Of a stretch of DNA of 64,000 nt, positions 1-11,551 are shown one piece after another. The translations under genes were made by a program, and so were the position numbers. The stretch lies in contig CM048841.1 of assembly GCA_026545765.1 (NCBI GenBank), positions 5,837,712 through 5,901,711 of the forward strand, given 5' to 3'. Under the pieces are notes generated by a model. It had not been told where the DNA came from, did no database searches, and was given only the letters and a program-made list of their open reading frames with translations. Source of the DNA: Plantago major. Its lineage: Eukaryota > Streptophyta > Magnoliopsida > Lamiales > Plantaginaceae. How positions within the stretch are numbered: the first letter of the stretch is position 1; every line of letters begins with the position of its first letter.

Positions 1-8
1 TTCCAGAT

Positions 9-2950
9 TTGGATGAGCAATCTGTTGGAGAAGATTCAGATTGGGATGATGGATTTGTTGACAGTGATTGTGAGTTGACTAATGAGACTGCAGAGTTCTA
101 CAATGGTGTCAAGGTGAAACAGTTTATGGGTGGATTAGATGGAAAGTCCTTTGAAGAAATACCTCATGTGAGTGTACCATGCACTACAATGGTGAATGTG
201 TCATGTACTTACAATGGTTTCCCATTTTTCAACCCTAAGACAGATATGGATGACCCCAAGTTCCAAGTTGGGTTGGTTTTTCATGGCAATATGGTGTTAA
301 GGCAAGCAATAAGGAGTCACTCTATAAAGCATGGGAAAGAACTCAGTTGGAATAGAAATGATGAGGGCAGAATTGTGGTGACTTGTGCAGCTAGGACTTG
401 TTCATGGAGATTGCAGGCTAATTCACTTCATGGGAAAGGCAAATCAGCAATGCAGATCAAAGCTTATAATGGGATTCATAAGTGCACTAGGCAGGAAGAA
501 GTAAAGGCTGCATCAGCTAGGTGGATTGCAGAGCAATATGAGGAAGAAATAAAAAGCATTGACAAGTGGAAAGTGTCATGTATGATGTCTGTCATTAATT
601 AGGAGCAAGAAGGGTGTCCTTATCAAGAAGAACAAACTATATAGGGCTAAGAAGATGGTTCAGTTGAAGAAATTTGGGAGTGAAGAATCTCAATATGCAA
701 CTTTATGGAGGCATGCAGCTGAAATTAAGAAGAGTGATGACACAAACACAATTAGGATTAAACCATTCAAGTGTGATGATGGCAGGCAAATATTCAAAAG
801 GTTTTATGTCTGTTGGGGTGCAACCAAGAGGGGTTTTGAATCTCTGAGGAATATAGTCTGTCTAGATGGTTACCATTTGAGGGGTGAGAATGGTGGCATC
901 CTTCTAACTGCAGTGGGTTTGGACCCAAACAACTCTTTATACCCCATTGATATGCCATTGTGGAGAAGGAGAAAACTGACACATGGAAATGGTTCTTGGA
1001 GTATCTTGGGGCTGATTTGGGAATGGAGCATGAGACATCAAACTTCATTCATGTCAGATAAACAGAAGGGGCTCATTATAGCTATTGAGACTTTGTTTCC
1101 TAATGCTGAACATAGGTTTTGTGTTGTACACTTGTACAACAACATGAATATCCATCATGGAGGTTTAGTGCTCAAGCAAATGTTGTGGAGGGCTGCAAAA
1201 GCTACTAGGATAGTTGATTTTGAAATGATTATGGGTGACATATGCAGCAAGGATGAGGCAGCTTGGAAATGGTTAGAGAAGAAACCTACTGAGCATTGGT
1301 CCAAATCCCATTTCAGGACTAATGTGAAGTCTAATCTTTGTGTGAACAATATGTCCGAATCTTTTAACTGAATGATTCTTGAACCAAGTGGAAAACCTGT
1401 GATATAAATGCTGGAAGCAATTAGGGTGTTGGTGATGAAGAGAATTTGGGTTTGTAGAAGCAAGGTTGAGCATTGGTGGGGTGATGTGTGTCCTTTGATC
1501 AGGGAGAAGTTGGAGTTTGGTAGGGCAAAGAGCCAAGCATACAGCTGTGTGTACAATGGGTTGGAGCACTTTGAGGTGGAGTTGAATGGTGGTGGGATGG
1601 ACAGATGGATAGTTTCAGTTGAGCAAAGAACTTGCACTTGTAGAAGATGGCAGCTCAGTGGTTATCCATGTTGGCATGCCATTTGTTGTTTGAATTTCTT
1701 GGGGCAGATTGTTGAAGATTATGTGGATGAGTGTTACAAGAGATCCACATATATGAAGGTGTATAGGAATGGGATGCTACCACTTAGAGGTCAAAATGAA
1801 TGGCCTAAGTCTGACCTCCCATGTCTTCTACCACCAGTTCCTGAAAAAATGTCTGGGGAGCCTAAGATGAATACAAGGAGAAAGAGCTCAATTGAGATAC
1901 AAGAAATGAAAGCAAGCCTGGCTTTACAGAAAGCTGAAGAAACAGGCAGGTTGGGCAGACATGGGATGATCATGAGATGTTCTTGTTGCAAGTTGGCTGC
2001 GCATAACAAAGCAAGTTGTGTAAAGAGGGCAAAAGAGTGTCCAGATGAAGGTGGTAAGGCTAAAGGAAAGGCTAAAGAAAAGCCTACTGCAAAGGCTAAA
2101 GGAAAGGGCAAAGCAAAGGCTAGTGGACAGGCAGCTAAGGTAATGTTTTCTTCATTATTAAGTCATCATCATTTTTGTATTTCTATGTTGTCTAATTATG
2201 TATCTTATGTCTACTTGATTGAGCAGAAGCAAACTGTAGAGACTTGCTCATACTGAAAGGACACAGTTTATGTTTATGAAGAATGCTTGATGAGAGTTGT
2301 AGATGATGTTGCAAACAATGAGGTACTTCCAATCATTTATTTATAAGCTCTACTTTCTTAAGTAAACATCCTTGGAGAATTTTGAATCTTAGTTATGTTA
2401 TCACACATCAAGAACAATTGAATGAAAGGGCTGCAACTGATAAGCCACCTGTGAAAACAAGGAAAACGAAGAATGAAAGGGCTACAACTGATAAGCCACC
2501 TGTGAAAACAAGGAAAAGGAAGCTGAGCTTTACTGATGAAGAAGGGACATCTAAACAGCCTACTCCAAAGGTAATATTGCTGTATAAGTGTCTTTGAACT
2601 GGTGTGTATGCAAGTATAGTGTATTCATAACTGATTTTTGTAATTTTAGGTGAATATTGACCTCAACAAAACTCAGGTTGTTAAAGAGACAATTCATCTC
2701 AAAATGATGGCAGATTACTTTAAGGAAACTGAGGTATAAATTCCTACTTTGTCTATCACTTTTCTTTCTATTCAGTGTCTATCACTTGTCTTCCTATTGA
2801 ACTTGTAGTTCTCATACCTTATTTCTGTACTTAGAGGCAAAAGGCAAGAAGACCAACAAAGTTCCTCCTACACCAACAAGGAGAAGTTCTAGACTTGCTT
2901 ATGGTTTCATTTCGACCCAGGAGTCATCTGTTACTAAGGATGTTGTTTAA
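9..2950 (+). pseudogene. MULE (MuDR-type) transposase, broken
   Basis: Decayed Mutator-like transposase, which would bind terminal repeats and cut and paste the element. Residues encoded at about 240-560 resemble the MuDR N-terminal DNA-binding domain. 655-1371 carries the MULE catalytic core with CLDGYHLRG (first acidic residue), MSDKQKG (second) and NAEHRFCVVH. 1408-2140 has a SWIM zinc finger (CTC, then CWH about 10 residues later), a CCHC-like motif (CSCCKLAAHNKASC) and a Lys/Ala-rich tail. Breaks: a frameshift near 598, a shift out of frame near 950 and back near 1050, and in-frame TGA (1369) and TAA (1405) stops. Exon-like pieces follow to a TAA at 2948-2950, with likely introns near 2570-2650 and 2735-2835. 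The 5' end may lie before the window. The family call is firm; the downstream exon model is tentative. Confidence 0.85.
2421..2522 (+). repeat. 51-bp tandem duplication in transposase tail
   Basis: Two adjacent copies of a 51-base unit start at 2421 and 2472. Both encode a basic TDKPPVKTRK-type peptide. The period is a multiple of three, so the reading frame is kept across the copies. Confidence 0.85.
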
Positions 2951-3641
2951 GTACTGTAATTTTACTACTACTTGTCAAATGAATTATCTTTTGGTGGATT
3001 GGTGTATAACCCAAGTTTATCAGCTTAGTGGTTTTTTGTGCTTGGTGGCAGCCATCTGTGAATGGCTCAATTACTTGTTGGATTGTGCTAAGATATGTCA
3101 CATTTTGTGGGAATTTGTCGGTTGAAGTTGATCAATGGAAATGCATAACATATTAGTTTGTTACTCAATTGTATCTTCTAGTTTGTTCTTGTTCTCCTAT
3201 TGTGGAACTGGTGTACAATATTTGGATGTATTGATGTGCATTTTTTTGGGCCAGAGTCTGTCAAGTTAGGCAATTATGAGTTTTAGGTAACATGGTATTT
3301 CACTGAAAGGTGTTGGTAGAGGGTGATCACTTTGACAAAGTTTATGGTGTAATTTGACACTTAGTAGAAAGGTTGTGGTGTCGAGTGATCACTAAGTACA
3401 AAGGTTATGGTGTCGAGTGACTATAAGACTGGAAGTTTACATTGTAAAGTGGCATTATTCAACTTAACATTTGAATTCAGAAAACAGAACACTTGCAGAA
3501 TCTGAACAACACATAATCTATTACAAAGCCATACATTACATCATACAAAAGCATGTCCACATTTATAACATCAGAACAAACACTTAAACACCATAGTTGA
3601 TTCCTACTCGAATACATCATAACAAACACTTAGTCTCCATA
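2951..3641. other. MULE intergenic space with repeated motif
   Basis: No gene is seen. This gap separates the 3' ends of the two convergent MULE genes. Between about 3310 and 3430 a short motif of the type GTTATGGTGTCGAGTGA recurs three times in varied form. A related GTTTATGGTGTCGAATG occurs at about 4400, near the right end of the element. Confidence 0.5.
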
Positions 3642-4142
3642 CTAGTTGATCCCTACTCGAATACGTAGCTCCTCAATCCTTGCGCTCAACTCATCTATCT
3701 CATTCTTCACATCCTCCCCTGAAATCCCATCACCAACATCAGATTGTTGAGCTACCAATTGTTGAAGATGATTGTTTTCAGCTCTAAGTCGAGCATTTTC
3801 TTCCTCCAAATCTCTGACTCTTGCATCATACCCATTAATCCTATGCAGTAAACCTGGGATGATTTTTGTCGATCTCTTGCACATCTTGGGATCAATCCAT
3901 GTCCAATGTTTGCAAGCTCTCCTATTAGTCTACAATTAACAAACAACATACATCAAAACAAAGCAAATTCAACATGCCCAACTACAAAATTAAGCAAACA
4001 CATATAAAAAAAATTCACCTTTCCACATATACCCCAAGTCAACATCTTCGAATCTTCTACCGAGATGCTCATCCGTCCAAGAGGTGAATCGACCACTCAT
4101 CACCCCACACCAGCAGATTGTAGGTTCTGGCTCATTATCCAT
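3642..4142 (-). pseudogene. GRF-type zinc-finger protein, MULE-associated
   Basis: Two-exon minus-strand gene convergent with the MULE transposase. Exon 1 starts at the ATG at 4142 and encodes a GRF-like finger opening CWCG, then TSWTDEHLGRRF. The donor is at about 4018 (GGTGAATTT). Exon 2 starts at about 3929 after TTGTAG, encodes RACKHWTWIDP and then a coiled coil (DLEEENARLRAENNHLQQL), ending near 3642. Exon lengths do not keep frame. A third Cys appears only if exon 1 is read in another frame after GRRFED, so a one-base indel near 4050 probably inactivates it. GRF fingers bind nucleic acid in known proteins; a role in MULE mobility is inference from position only. Confidence 0.6.
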
Positions 4143-4385
4143 CTTCGTTTCACTTGGAATTGAGTGACTTCGACTTCAATTTTGATGTACCAATTGACTG
4201 CTTAGTGAATTATTGGAGAGTGAGAGTGAATTAGGGTTTGTGAGGATTATATGGAGGGAAAATTGGTGGGAAACTGAGTATGGAGGGAAAATCAGAGAAG
4301 AAAGGGAGGGAATAAGGTCATATAATTTGTCTTTTTTGCCTTCACTGATGGAAGTTTTAACTCCATCCAACCATTGTGTGACGCC

Positions 4386-4490
4386 GGAAAATTTTGAAAG
4401 TTTATGGTGTCGAATGCGAAAAAAAAAAAGTTTGTGCTGTAAACTCAAAAACGTGCAAAAGGTTTTAGTGAAATTTTTTTTCTCTTAAAT
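4386..4490. repeat. Candidate MULE right terminal region
   Basis: Just upstream of the zinc-finger gene lies a run rich in A tracts with GTTTATGGTGTCGAATG and GTTTGTGCTGTAAACTC. It is where the right terminal inverted repeat of the MULE would be expected. The opposite end is outside the window, so neither the repeat nor a target duplication can be checked. Confidence 0.35.
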
Positions 4491-4493
4491 AAA

Positions 4494-4839
4494 TCCAACA
4501 ACGAAATTTCCAAAGAAATTTTTGTTGGTGAGAAAAATTTCCCAACGGATTTTACGTTGGTGGTTATAGTGGTTAAACCTAAAATTTAGTACCAACAAAA
4601 TAGTGATGGAACACTAAACTTGTTGGAAACCCAAAATACTTTCTGCAACGAAATACCAACATAATTACAACCAAAAATCGAATTTGATGGTGGTTTGTTG
4701 GTAATTCGTCGTTAATAATGTACAATTTGTTCTCAAGGAAAATTTTGATGGTGTTTCGTTGGTAATCTGTTGTTGAATAGCGACGAACTCAATTTCCGTT
4801 GAAAAAACCCTGTTGCTGAAGGTCCAGTTTTTTGTAGTG
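4494..4839. mobile_element. CACTA (En/Spm) terminal fragment
   Basis: The segment ends with TTTTTTGTAGTG (reverse complement CACTACAAAAAA), the hallmark of a CACTA terminus. It carries many subterminal repeats of the type TTGTTGGTAAT. The same subterminal family occurs in the element inside the UGT intron. No matching left end is seen, so this is a truncated or very diverged copy. Confidence 0.65.
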
Positions 4840-4843
4840 ATAG

Positions 4844-7070
4844 TGTAACGCCCCAACTTTTAGCTTCTAAAAGGAGTGAATTTCAGTCGGGACGTCGGGC
4901 GAAAGCAGAGCCGAAACGTTAAGTGAAACATGGGAAGTTACAGACAACCTTTCGTTTGAAGTTGCTGAATTAAAAATATATTTTATTTAGCAATTAAAAC
5001 CACAAGATTTTCAACATTCTTATCTTAAAAAATACACAATATAACTGGAAATGACATGAGTTTTTGAAAAAGGCAAAAGAACATTATTTTCATTGATAAA
5101 AATCCCAAATCCCAACCACTCTCTTAGTTCGCTGAGTTTATCGGTTGATCATTCTTCGCCGCCATCTCACCTACAAGGAAGGGAATAAAAACAAGTGTGA
5201 GAAAAACCTCAATGAGTGTTCAAAGATTTTCGTGTGAAGTTTTCATTAAAATCATAATAATAAACATTGAAGAACATAAATAGAAAATACTTTCAATAAC
5301 ATGTACTTTTCGGAAAAACATTATTTCATGCCGCTCCTTATAACCCCGCAGTAAAACAGGCCTTATGTCTCCCTGATAGTCGATCAAACTATCCAGTCAG
5401 GACCCTGCCATGGTACAGGGGTGGAATTCTACGACCCAACTAAATCAGTGAAGGCTTCTATCACTCGATTTAAAGGGAATGGACAAAGGAAACCGACAAG
5501 TAGCTCGCCAGACACAACTGACCAAACTACAAGCCAATTAACCTGAACCAAACGTACGTATCTGTCTTGAACCGTCAATCAAAACAAAATAACAATAATG
5601 TATATAAAAAATATATATATCTTTCAAAATTAGCGGAAGCATGCTAAAACTCTTTCGTGATTTGGTTTTTATGCAATAGAACATGCGTTTTGGAAACCAT
5701 GCATTACTTATATATAAGTTGAAAACATATTAAAATACCTTCCAGGTTTTCAAAATAATACATATATATAGTTTTGTAGAACACTCACATTTCAAGGTTT
5801 GGAAGAGCAAGAACCATGAAAGTACTTGCAAGAAGAACAAGCTACAAACTTGAAAGTAAAAGACAATAGTACTTGAAGATTTTTTGGGAGTAAAATATTT
5901 AGAATTTGTGTGAGTAAAAGTGGCTGCAAGAAGGGGGTATTTATAGGATGGATTCAGAGAAGATGAAAGGGTTGAAGAGTTAAAAATAAATGGCAATTTA
6001 AATGGCTTAAATTGCACTTAACTCATGATAAAACCAACAATAAAGGAGCCAAAATTAAGAGAGACCTTTCACATTTTTCTCAACATTTAAACACAACAAC
6101 TAATGATAAATTATCAGATTTTTCTTGGGAAAAAGCTCAAAAACGTTTTTTGGTATCACATAGGTCATTTGTACAAAGAAATAAAATGTGACACACCAAA
6201 AATGCAACACTTAGAGCAATTAAATTGAACTCACAATTACACATGCATATGTAACAATTAAACATAAAATATTGAACATGCATAGGCAATATTACACTTA
6301 GACATGCACAAGTAACATGAAAATAAGCATAAAAGATTAATGAAAAGAAAGTCAGAATGTCGATCGAAACATAGCTGAAACATAGCATGTAACATTCGAC
6401 ATTACGGGCGACCTTTCGTGCCGTAACATTAAAATAAATAAAAATATTTTATTCATTAAAGAAGCCTGAAGTTTCCAAATTCTTCTATTTTAAAATCTAT
6501 GACTATAAAATAACATTTTAATTTCTAAATATTAAGAGAGCCACACACACATAGGGACATGCATGTACATTACATAATTCAAAAGTGACTCTTCACATTA
6601 TAAATCAATCAAAGCACACTAATAAATACCTTGTATTGAATTAGTGAATTCAAATGAAGACTCTTCACTTAAATCATCAATCAAGACACTCACATAAAGA
6701 CTTCTATTAAGTTAGACAATTAAAAAGAAGTCTTGTCACATTAATGATTCATAAAGATAAATTTAAGAGAGGTCTTTCTATTATTTTAAAATAATTACAC
6801 CAACAAATTAAAAGATAAAATAATCAAATTTTAAGTAGAAAAAATACACCAAAAATAATTTCTCTTCTTTAAAGAAAGTACAAAATAAATAACCACACAT
6901 ATTACAAACTAACAAGTTATATTGACTTCTAAAACAAATAATGAACTTTTAAAACAAACTTCACTAACATACTAAGATAATTCTAATATACTTCGAGACA
7001 AATAAAGTAACACTAATAAATCATGCAAGGATAAAAAGTACTAAGGTACCACAAAATCTGGGGTGTCACA
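4844..7070 (-). mobile_element. Solo LTR, probably Ty3/gypsy, 2.2 kb
   Basis: Ends are TGTAACGCCCC and GGGGTGTCACA, an inverted TG...CA pair. They are flanked by the 5-bp direct repeat GATAG (4839-4843 and 7071-7075). No gag or pol coding sequence lies between, which fits a solo LTR left by recombination. The only good TATA box (5938-5945) reads leftward, so the LTR is on the minus strand. Segments near 4930 and 6400 (around GACCTTTCG) resemble each other, an internal duplication. The gypsy assignment rests on the TGTGACACCCC-type start and great length, and is inference. Confidence 0.75.
5938..5945 (-). promoter_or_regulatory. TATA box of solo LTR
   Basis: TATAAATA followed by ACCCCC on the minus strand, inside the solo LTR. 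It sets the orientation of the LTR and marks a possible leftward start of transcription. Confidence 0.45.
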
Positions 7071-7075
7071 GATAG

Positions 7076-8572
7076 TATTGCAACTCAAATGTAATTGTTT
7101 GAATTAAATTTTCGAGAGGGGTACTTGCCTTGCCTTGCCTGTGAGTAACCCTTGTATATAACTAACTCACTATGGCCTTTTCCATGGGATTATAGTTTGT
7201 GTCCATGAAAAGTCCTTATTAGATTTTTTTTTCTCTTGAGATATTAAAAGTAAAAAAGATCTCCAAGTATTTCATTGGATGTGTTAGAATGTTTTACATT
7301 AGTTGTAAGTGGATTTTGGAAAATAAATATAAGTGGAATAAATTTATCTCCTTAACATAATCTTTGGATGACAAACCCAACTTAATAGCAAAAGTCTTGG
7401 AAAATATATTAAATTGTTACTATTGAAAGTTTCAATTACAGTTTTAACGTATTTTGTTAATGTTTTAAGAGATGATGTGATGATTTTAATGCGTCGGTAT
7501 TGTATGTTTCAATTATTGTTTTAACCTCTTTTGTTAATTTTTTAAAAGATGGTGTGATGGTTTTAAGGAGCTATATGATAGTTTTTAAGATGGCTTGTTA
7601 TAATTTTAAGTGACAATCTAATATCATTAAACAACCATTAAACAAGTTTAAAAGTTTCAGGTATGCCATTAAAACATCAATAAATAAGCTTAAAATAAGC
7701 TATTTGAAACATTCAGTCATCCAAAGGTTTTAAAACAGTAAAAAACATTACAATAAACGTTCATCCGGTGTTTTTTTGATACAAATGCAAACTGAGTTGT
7801 TGAAATAGGCTTTTTTCGATTAAACTTGGTGAACTTCGACTTCCTGCGTTTTTTTGCTTGTGCATGTTGCTTCAATACTGCAATGACACCTTTGACAGAT
7901 CTATCATCAAACTCGATGTCATCATCAGCACCTGTTTAAAAAATTCACTAACTAGGTTAAAACCATAACAACTCTCATCAAAACTATCACATTGGTGCTT
8001 AAAAACATAGAAGGAACATGCAACACAAGCTAAAAACAGTAACATTGATACATAAAACCATAACAATGACTCTTAAAACTATGAGAAAACATTTACAAAA
8101 AATCAAATCATAAATATTTCTCAGGAGCTAAACACTAACTAATTTGATGCTTAAAACTACAACAATATGTCTTAACAGTATAACATATGCGCTAAAAATA
8201 ATAACATGCATAAATATTCGGCATAAGTTAAATATAGTAACATTATTGCTTAAAACCATAAGGGTGCATCTTAAAAGTATAACAATGCTTTTTTAAAACT
8301 ATAACAAAGCACGAACGTGCAACACAAGCTAAAAACAATAATATTGATGCTTAAAAATCATAACAGTGCAAAAAATATAACAATGCCTCTTAAAGCTATA
8401 GCAAAACATTTGTAAAAAATCGAATCATAAATATTTCACTAGAGGCAAAAAAAAAAAAAAACACTAACGTTGTTGCTTAAAACTACAAGAATAGGTATTG
8501 AAACTGTTACATATGTTCTAAAACAATAACAGTTGAAAATATTCAACACAAGTTAAACCATAACAATGATGC
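7076..8572. repeat. Satellite-like CTTAAAACCATAACA repeats
   Basis: No gene is seen. From about 7970 to 8580 the short motif CTTAAAACCATAACA and variants (AAAACTATAACAA, AAAACAGTAACA) recur every 20-40 bases without a strict period. From about 7440 to 7700 the complementary version (GTGATGGTTTTAAG) appears, so the array changes orientation. A few more copies occur at 8830-8880. Confidence 0.6.
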
Positions 8573-8738
8573 TTTCACAATAAAGAACCGGTCAATAGTT
8601 TTTATATAAATACCCCAATAAATAATACACTTTCTCACAAAAGTCACACCACCCAACCATCTCTCTCTCCCTCCCCATATCCTCCACCGGAAATTATGGT
8701 GCTCCAACACGGCGGCAATCAAATCGTACCGGTCAATA

Positions 8739-8805
<67 letters not shown>
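8739..8805. repeat. (TC)n(TA)n microsatellite, left arm
   Basis: A TC tract of about 19 bases runs directly into a TA tract of about 48 bases. Confidence 0.95.
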
Positions 8806-8807
<2 letters not shown>

Positions 8808-9119
8808 TGTGTGGTTTCGCCGGATTTATGTGCTTACAACTATAACACCTGCTCTTAAAACCATAACAAAGCACCAGATAACATGATTGCGAAATTCGAT
8901 TTTCACTGTACGAATTTCAGATCTAGTTTTAGATCTGGAAACATCAGATCATAAAATCAACGGAAAATGAAAAATAAAAGGTCAAATTTCACTTCCAATT
9001 GAGATTTTAACGGGAAAAAAAGCAAGATAAATTTGTTGATTTGAACATTCTAGCAACTGAATCTGACAATCCAACGGAAATCCGGCAAGATCCGACATAA
9101 ATCCGGCGAAACCACACAT

Positions 9120-9266
<147 letters not shown>

Positions 9267-9438
9267 ACCGGTACGATTTGATTGCCGCCGTGTTGGAGCA
9301 CCACAATTTCCGGTGGAGGATATGGGGAGGGAGGGAGGGAGGGAGAGAGATGGTTGGGTGGTGTGACTTTTGTGAGAGAATGTGTTGTTTATTGGGGTAT
9401 TTATATAAAAACTACTGACTGGTTCTTTATTGTGAAAA

Positions 9439-10537
9439 CTGGATTTTCCTATAGAGTAGAAAAATCTTCCCTTTTACTATACTTACTTAACTTAATATGG
9501 TAACATAACATACTGAAGTTGATGGGTGCCCCAATCGAAGATAATTCCGATTTGTCTAAAGATGACTGCTATGATTATGTGTAGAGTCCACGAATCACAA
9601 CCTGCTCGTGAGTTGGCGGGTCAGAGTGTCCAACATAACTTGTGAGATAATCTTGTAACTATTGTGTATGTAATATACATTTATTACTCCTATATACATT
9701 ATCTACATGACTAAACATGTAAACTCTGTAAGTAACGATGTGCGTATGTGATGGTGATTCCGTTTTTGTTTGATACAGTCGTCTAAAATTAAAAGGAAAA
9801 TAAAATGAGAAGAAAAAAGTGAGTTGGATAGAAACAAAGTATGGTCGTACTGAATTTGAATGGAGGTGGTTCTGCAGGAAGAGGCCCTCTCCTGAGCTAA
9901 TGATCAGAGTATCTACTCATTATGTAGGTGGACTTGCATTTGGGTCCTTCTGATCACTCATTATTAATCAACAAGTTATCAAAAGTATATATTTCTAGGA
10001 CAGATAGAGATACACAATAGTAGTAATTGTAGGGTAGTTCTTGAATAGAAATTTGAATCTTAAGGACTTTTCGGATTTATTGAAGACCTTAACTTAATAA
10101 TTGTGGAACAAACGCGTATTCTTCCACTCCACATTAATAGCCTTTCCGAATTTCCATCTCATTTCATTGTGTAACGCACTTACTATCTCCGACAGCTGAT
10201 ATAAATTGAATCTTGGCCGAGCTTAATTGACTTCGCCAGTACTATAGCGCGCACTATCGATCGAGTAAGTCTACTGCAAGATGATTTTGTACAGAAATTT
10301 ATCAATACAAAAACTAACATAGAGATGTTCAGATAATATCTCAATCATATCGATAGTTAAGTGTTTGGATTTGTTGATTGAATCCTTTGTATAACTTTTG
10401 CGTAGTTTTCCATTGATTTGTTGTTCTTTATTATTCGTAATTGATTGTTAAAGTTCGTTTTGGCTGTTTGAGGTTTGATTCTAGAACAAGTAGCGTCGTT
10501 TGTATGAAGCATACATCTCAAAACCAGAAGTTCAATA
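9439..10537. other. Intergenic, no gene recognised
   Basis: AT-rich unique-looking sequence without a supported coding region, RNA gene or repeat. Confidence 0.5.
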
Positions 10538-10765
10538 ATGTCATATGCGGAGTTTGATATTGAAAAAATTTATCGACTTCGCGCTTAACTTATGCACCAA
10601 GGTCCGACTCCTAAACTCAAAGGTGTTGCAGAATTACCACCTACATTTGATGCCAAGTCACACACCGACTTGTCTTTGGCACACATGCTTATAGAACTGA
10701 ATCCCAATTCTCTTTGTTTCAGGTCACAGATCAAAGCACACTCTTATAAGCTAGGTATTACCTAA
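10538..10765 (+). pseudogene. Unrecognised short ORF with one internal stop
   Basis: Seventy-five sense codons in one frame, with a single internal TAA at 10586. The first part reads MSYAEFDIEKIYRLRA and the part after the stop starts MHQGPTPKLKGVAELPPTF. No family is recognised. It could be a decayed exon or chance; base composition is less AT-rich than its surroundings. Confidence 0.2.
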
Positions 10766-10969
10766 ATATATATATCGAGAATGTTTTCACTCTCATATCA
10801 CCCTTGAAACAAAAAAAAAAGTAATCCCAATATTGCATTTCGTCCTACTTAAAATATTATTTTGCACTTAGAATTGCATTCTCAACCGTGACCCTCGTAA
10901 CAAGTTGATTAAAAAGGAAGAAGGGTGAAATCTAAACGTTTATATTCAACTTCCTCCGTCCGAGATATA

Positions 10970-11147
10970 CTCCCTCCCCTCCGCACCGAATTCAACTTCC
11001 CACGTTTCATTTTTCGAATGTTCCAATATCAACTTCTCATCCTTTAAATCTAAAATCTATCTTCTAATTATCCTAATTTATTCAACCTTCTATTAAAGCT
11101 TTTGTCAGTGTCAACGCGGAAAGTTTAATTCAAAACGGAGGAGTGAG
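10970..11147. mobile_element. Stowaway-type MITE in gene promoter
   Basis: The left end CTCCCTCCCCTCCGCACCG and the reverse complement of the right end CTCACTCCTCCGTTTTG match. Similarity extends inward (GAATTCAACTTCC against GAATTAAACTTTCC). A TA dinucleotide flanks both sides, as expected for the Tc1/mariner-derived Stowaway target. It lies about 230 bases upstream of the TATA box of the RSS3-like gene. Confidence 0.75.
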
Positions 11148-11374
11148 TACATCTGACCTCAAGTCCATAGAGGAGGTACTAGTGTGATCACCACTACTCC
11201 ATTAATTGTAGAATTCATGAGATAGGGAGGATATGTTCATAACAAAAGAATGGGGGTCCATGGATATGATTTTGGTAAGTATTAAAAGCATAGACTTATT
11301 ATGAGAGAGAAAGAAACAGTGAAAAACAGAGGGACAAGTATAAATGTGATATTTCATTGGCTGTAATACAACAT

Positions 11375-11383
11375 TATATAAAG
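11375..11383 (+). promoter_or_regulatory. TATA box of RSS3-like gene
   Basis: TATATAAAG lies 169 bases before the ATG. An inverted CCAAT (ATTGG) is at 11356-11360. The 5' UTR then contains a long A tract (about 11465-11500). Confidence 0.55.
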
Positions 11384-11551
11384 AAGATGCTCATGAGCTG
11401 AGCTTCTCATTTCTTCTTTACAAGATAGAAATTTAAGTTAACTACCAAATCAATAGAAAAATCAAAAAAAAAAAAAAAAAAAAAAAGAAAAAAAAAGAAG
11501 AGTGAGAGCGACTAGTCTAGAGCTAAAAGTAAGGCCAATCTTGTTCTCTAA

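Noticed and set aside
1155..2111. Minus-strand ORFs of 84-160 codons over the MULE transposase
   Set aside because: They are shadows of a clearly recognisable plus-strand transposase.
4176..4488. Overlapping ORFs on both strands near the MULE right end
   Set aside because: They fall across the promoter/terminal region of the zinc-finger gene and have low-complexity sequence without motifs.
4845..7070. DNA transposon with TGTAACGCCCC terminal inverted repeats
   Set aside because: The inverted similarity is only about 11 bases, ends are TG and CA, and the target duplication is 5 bp, which fits an LTR better.
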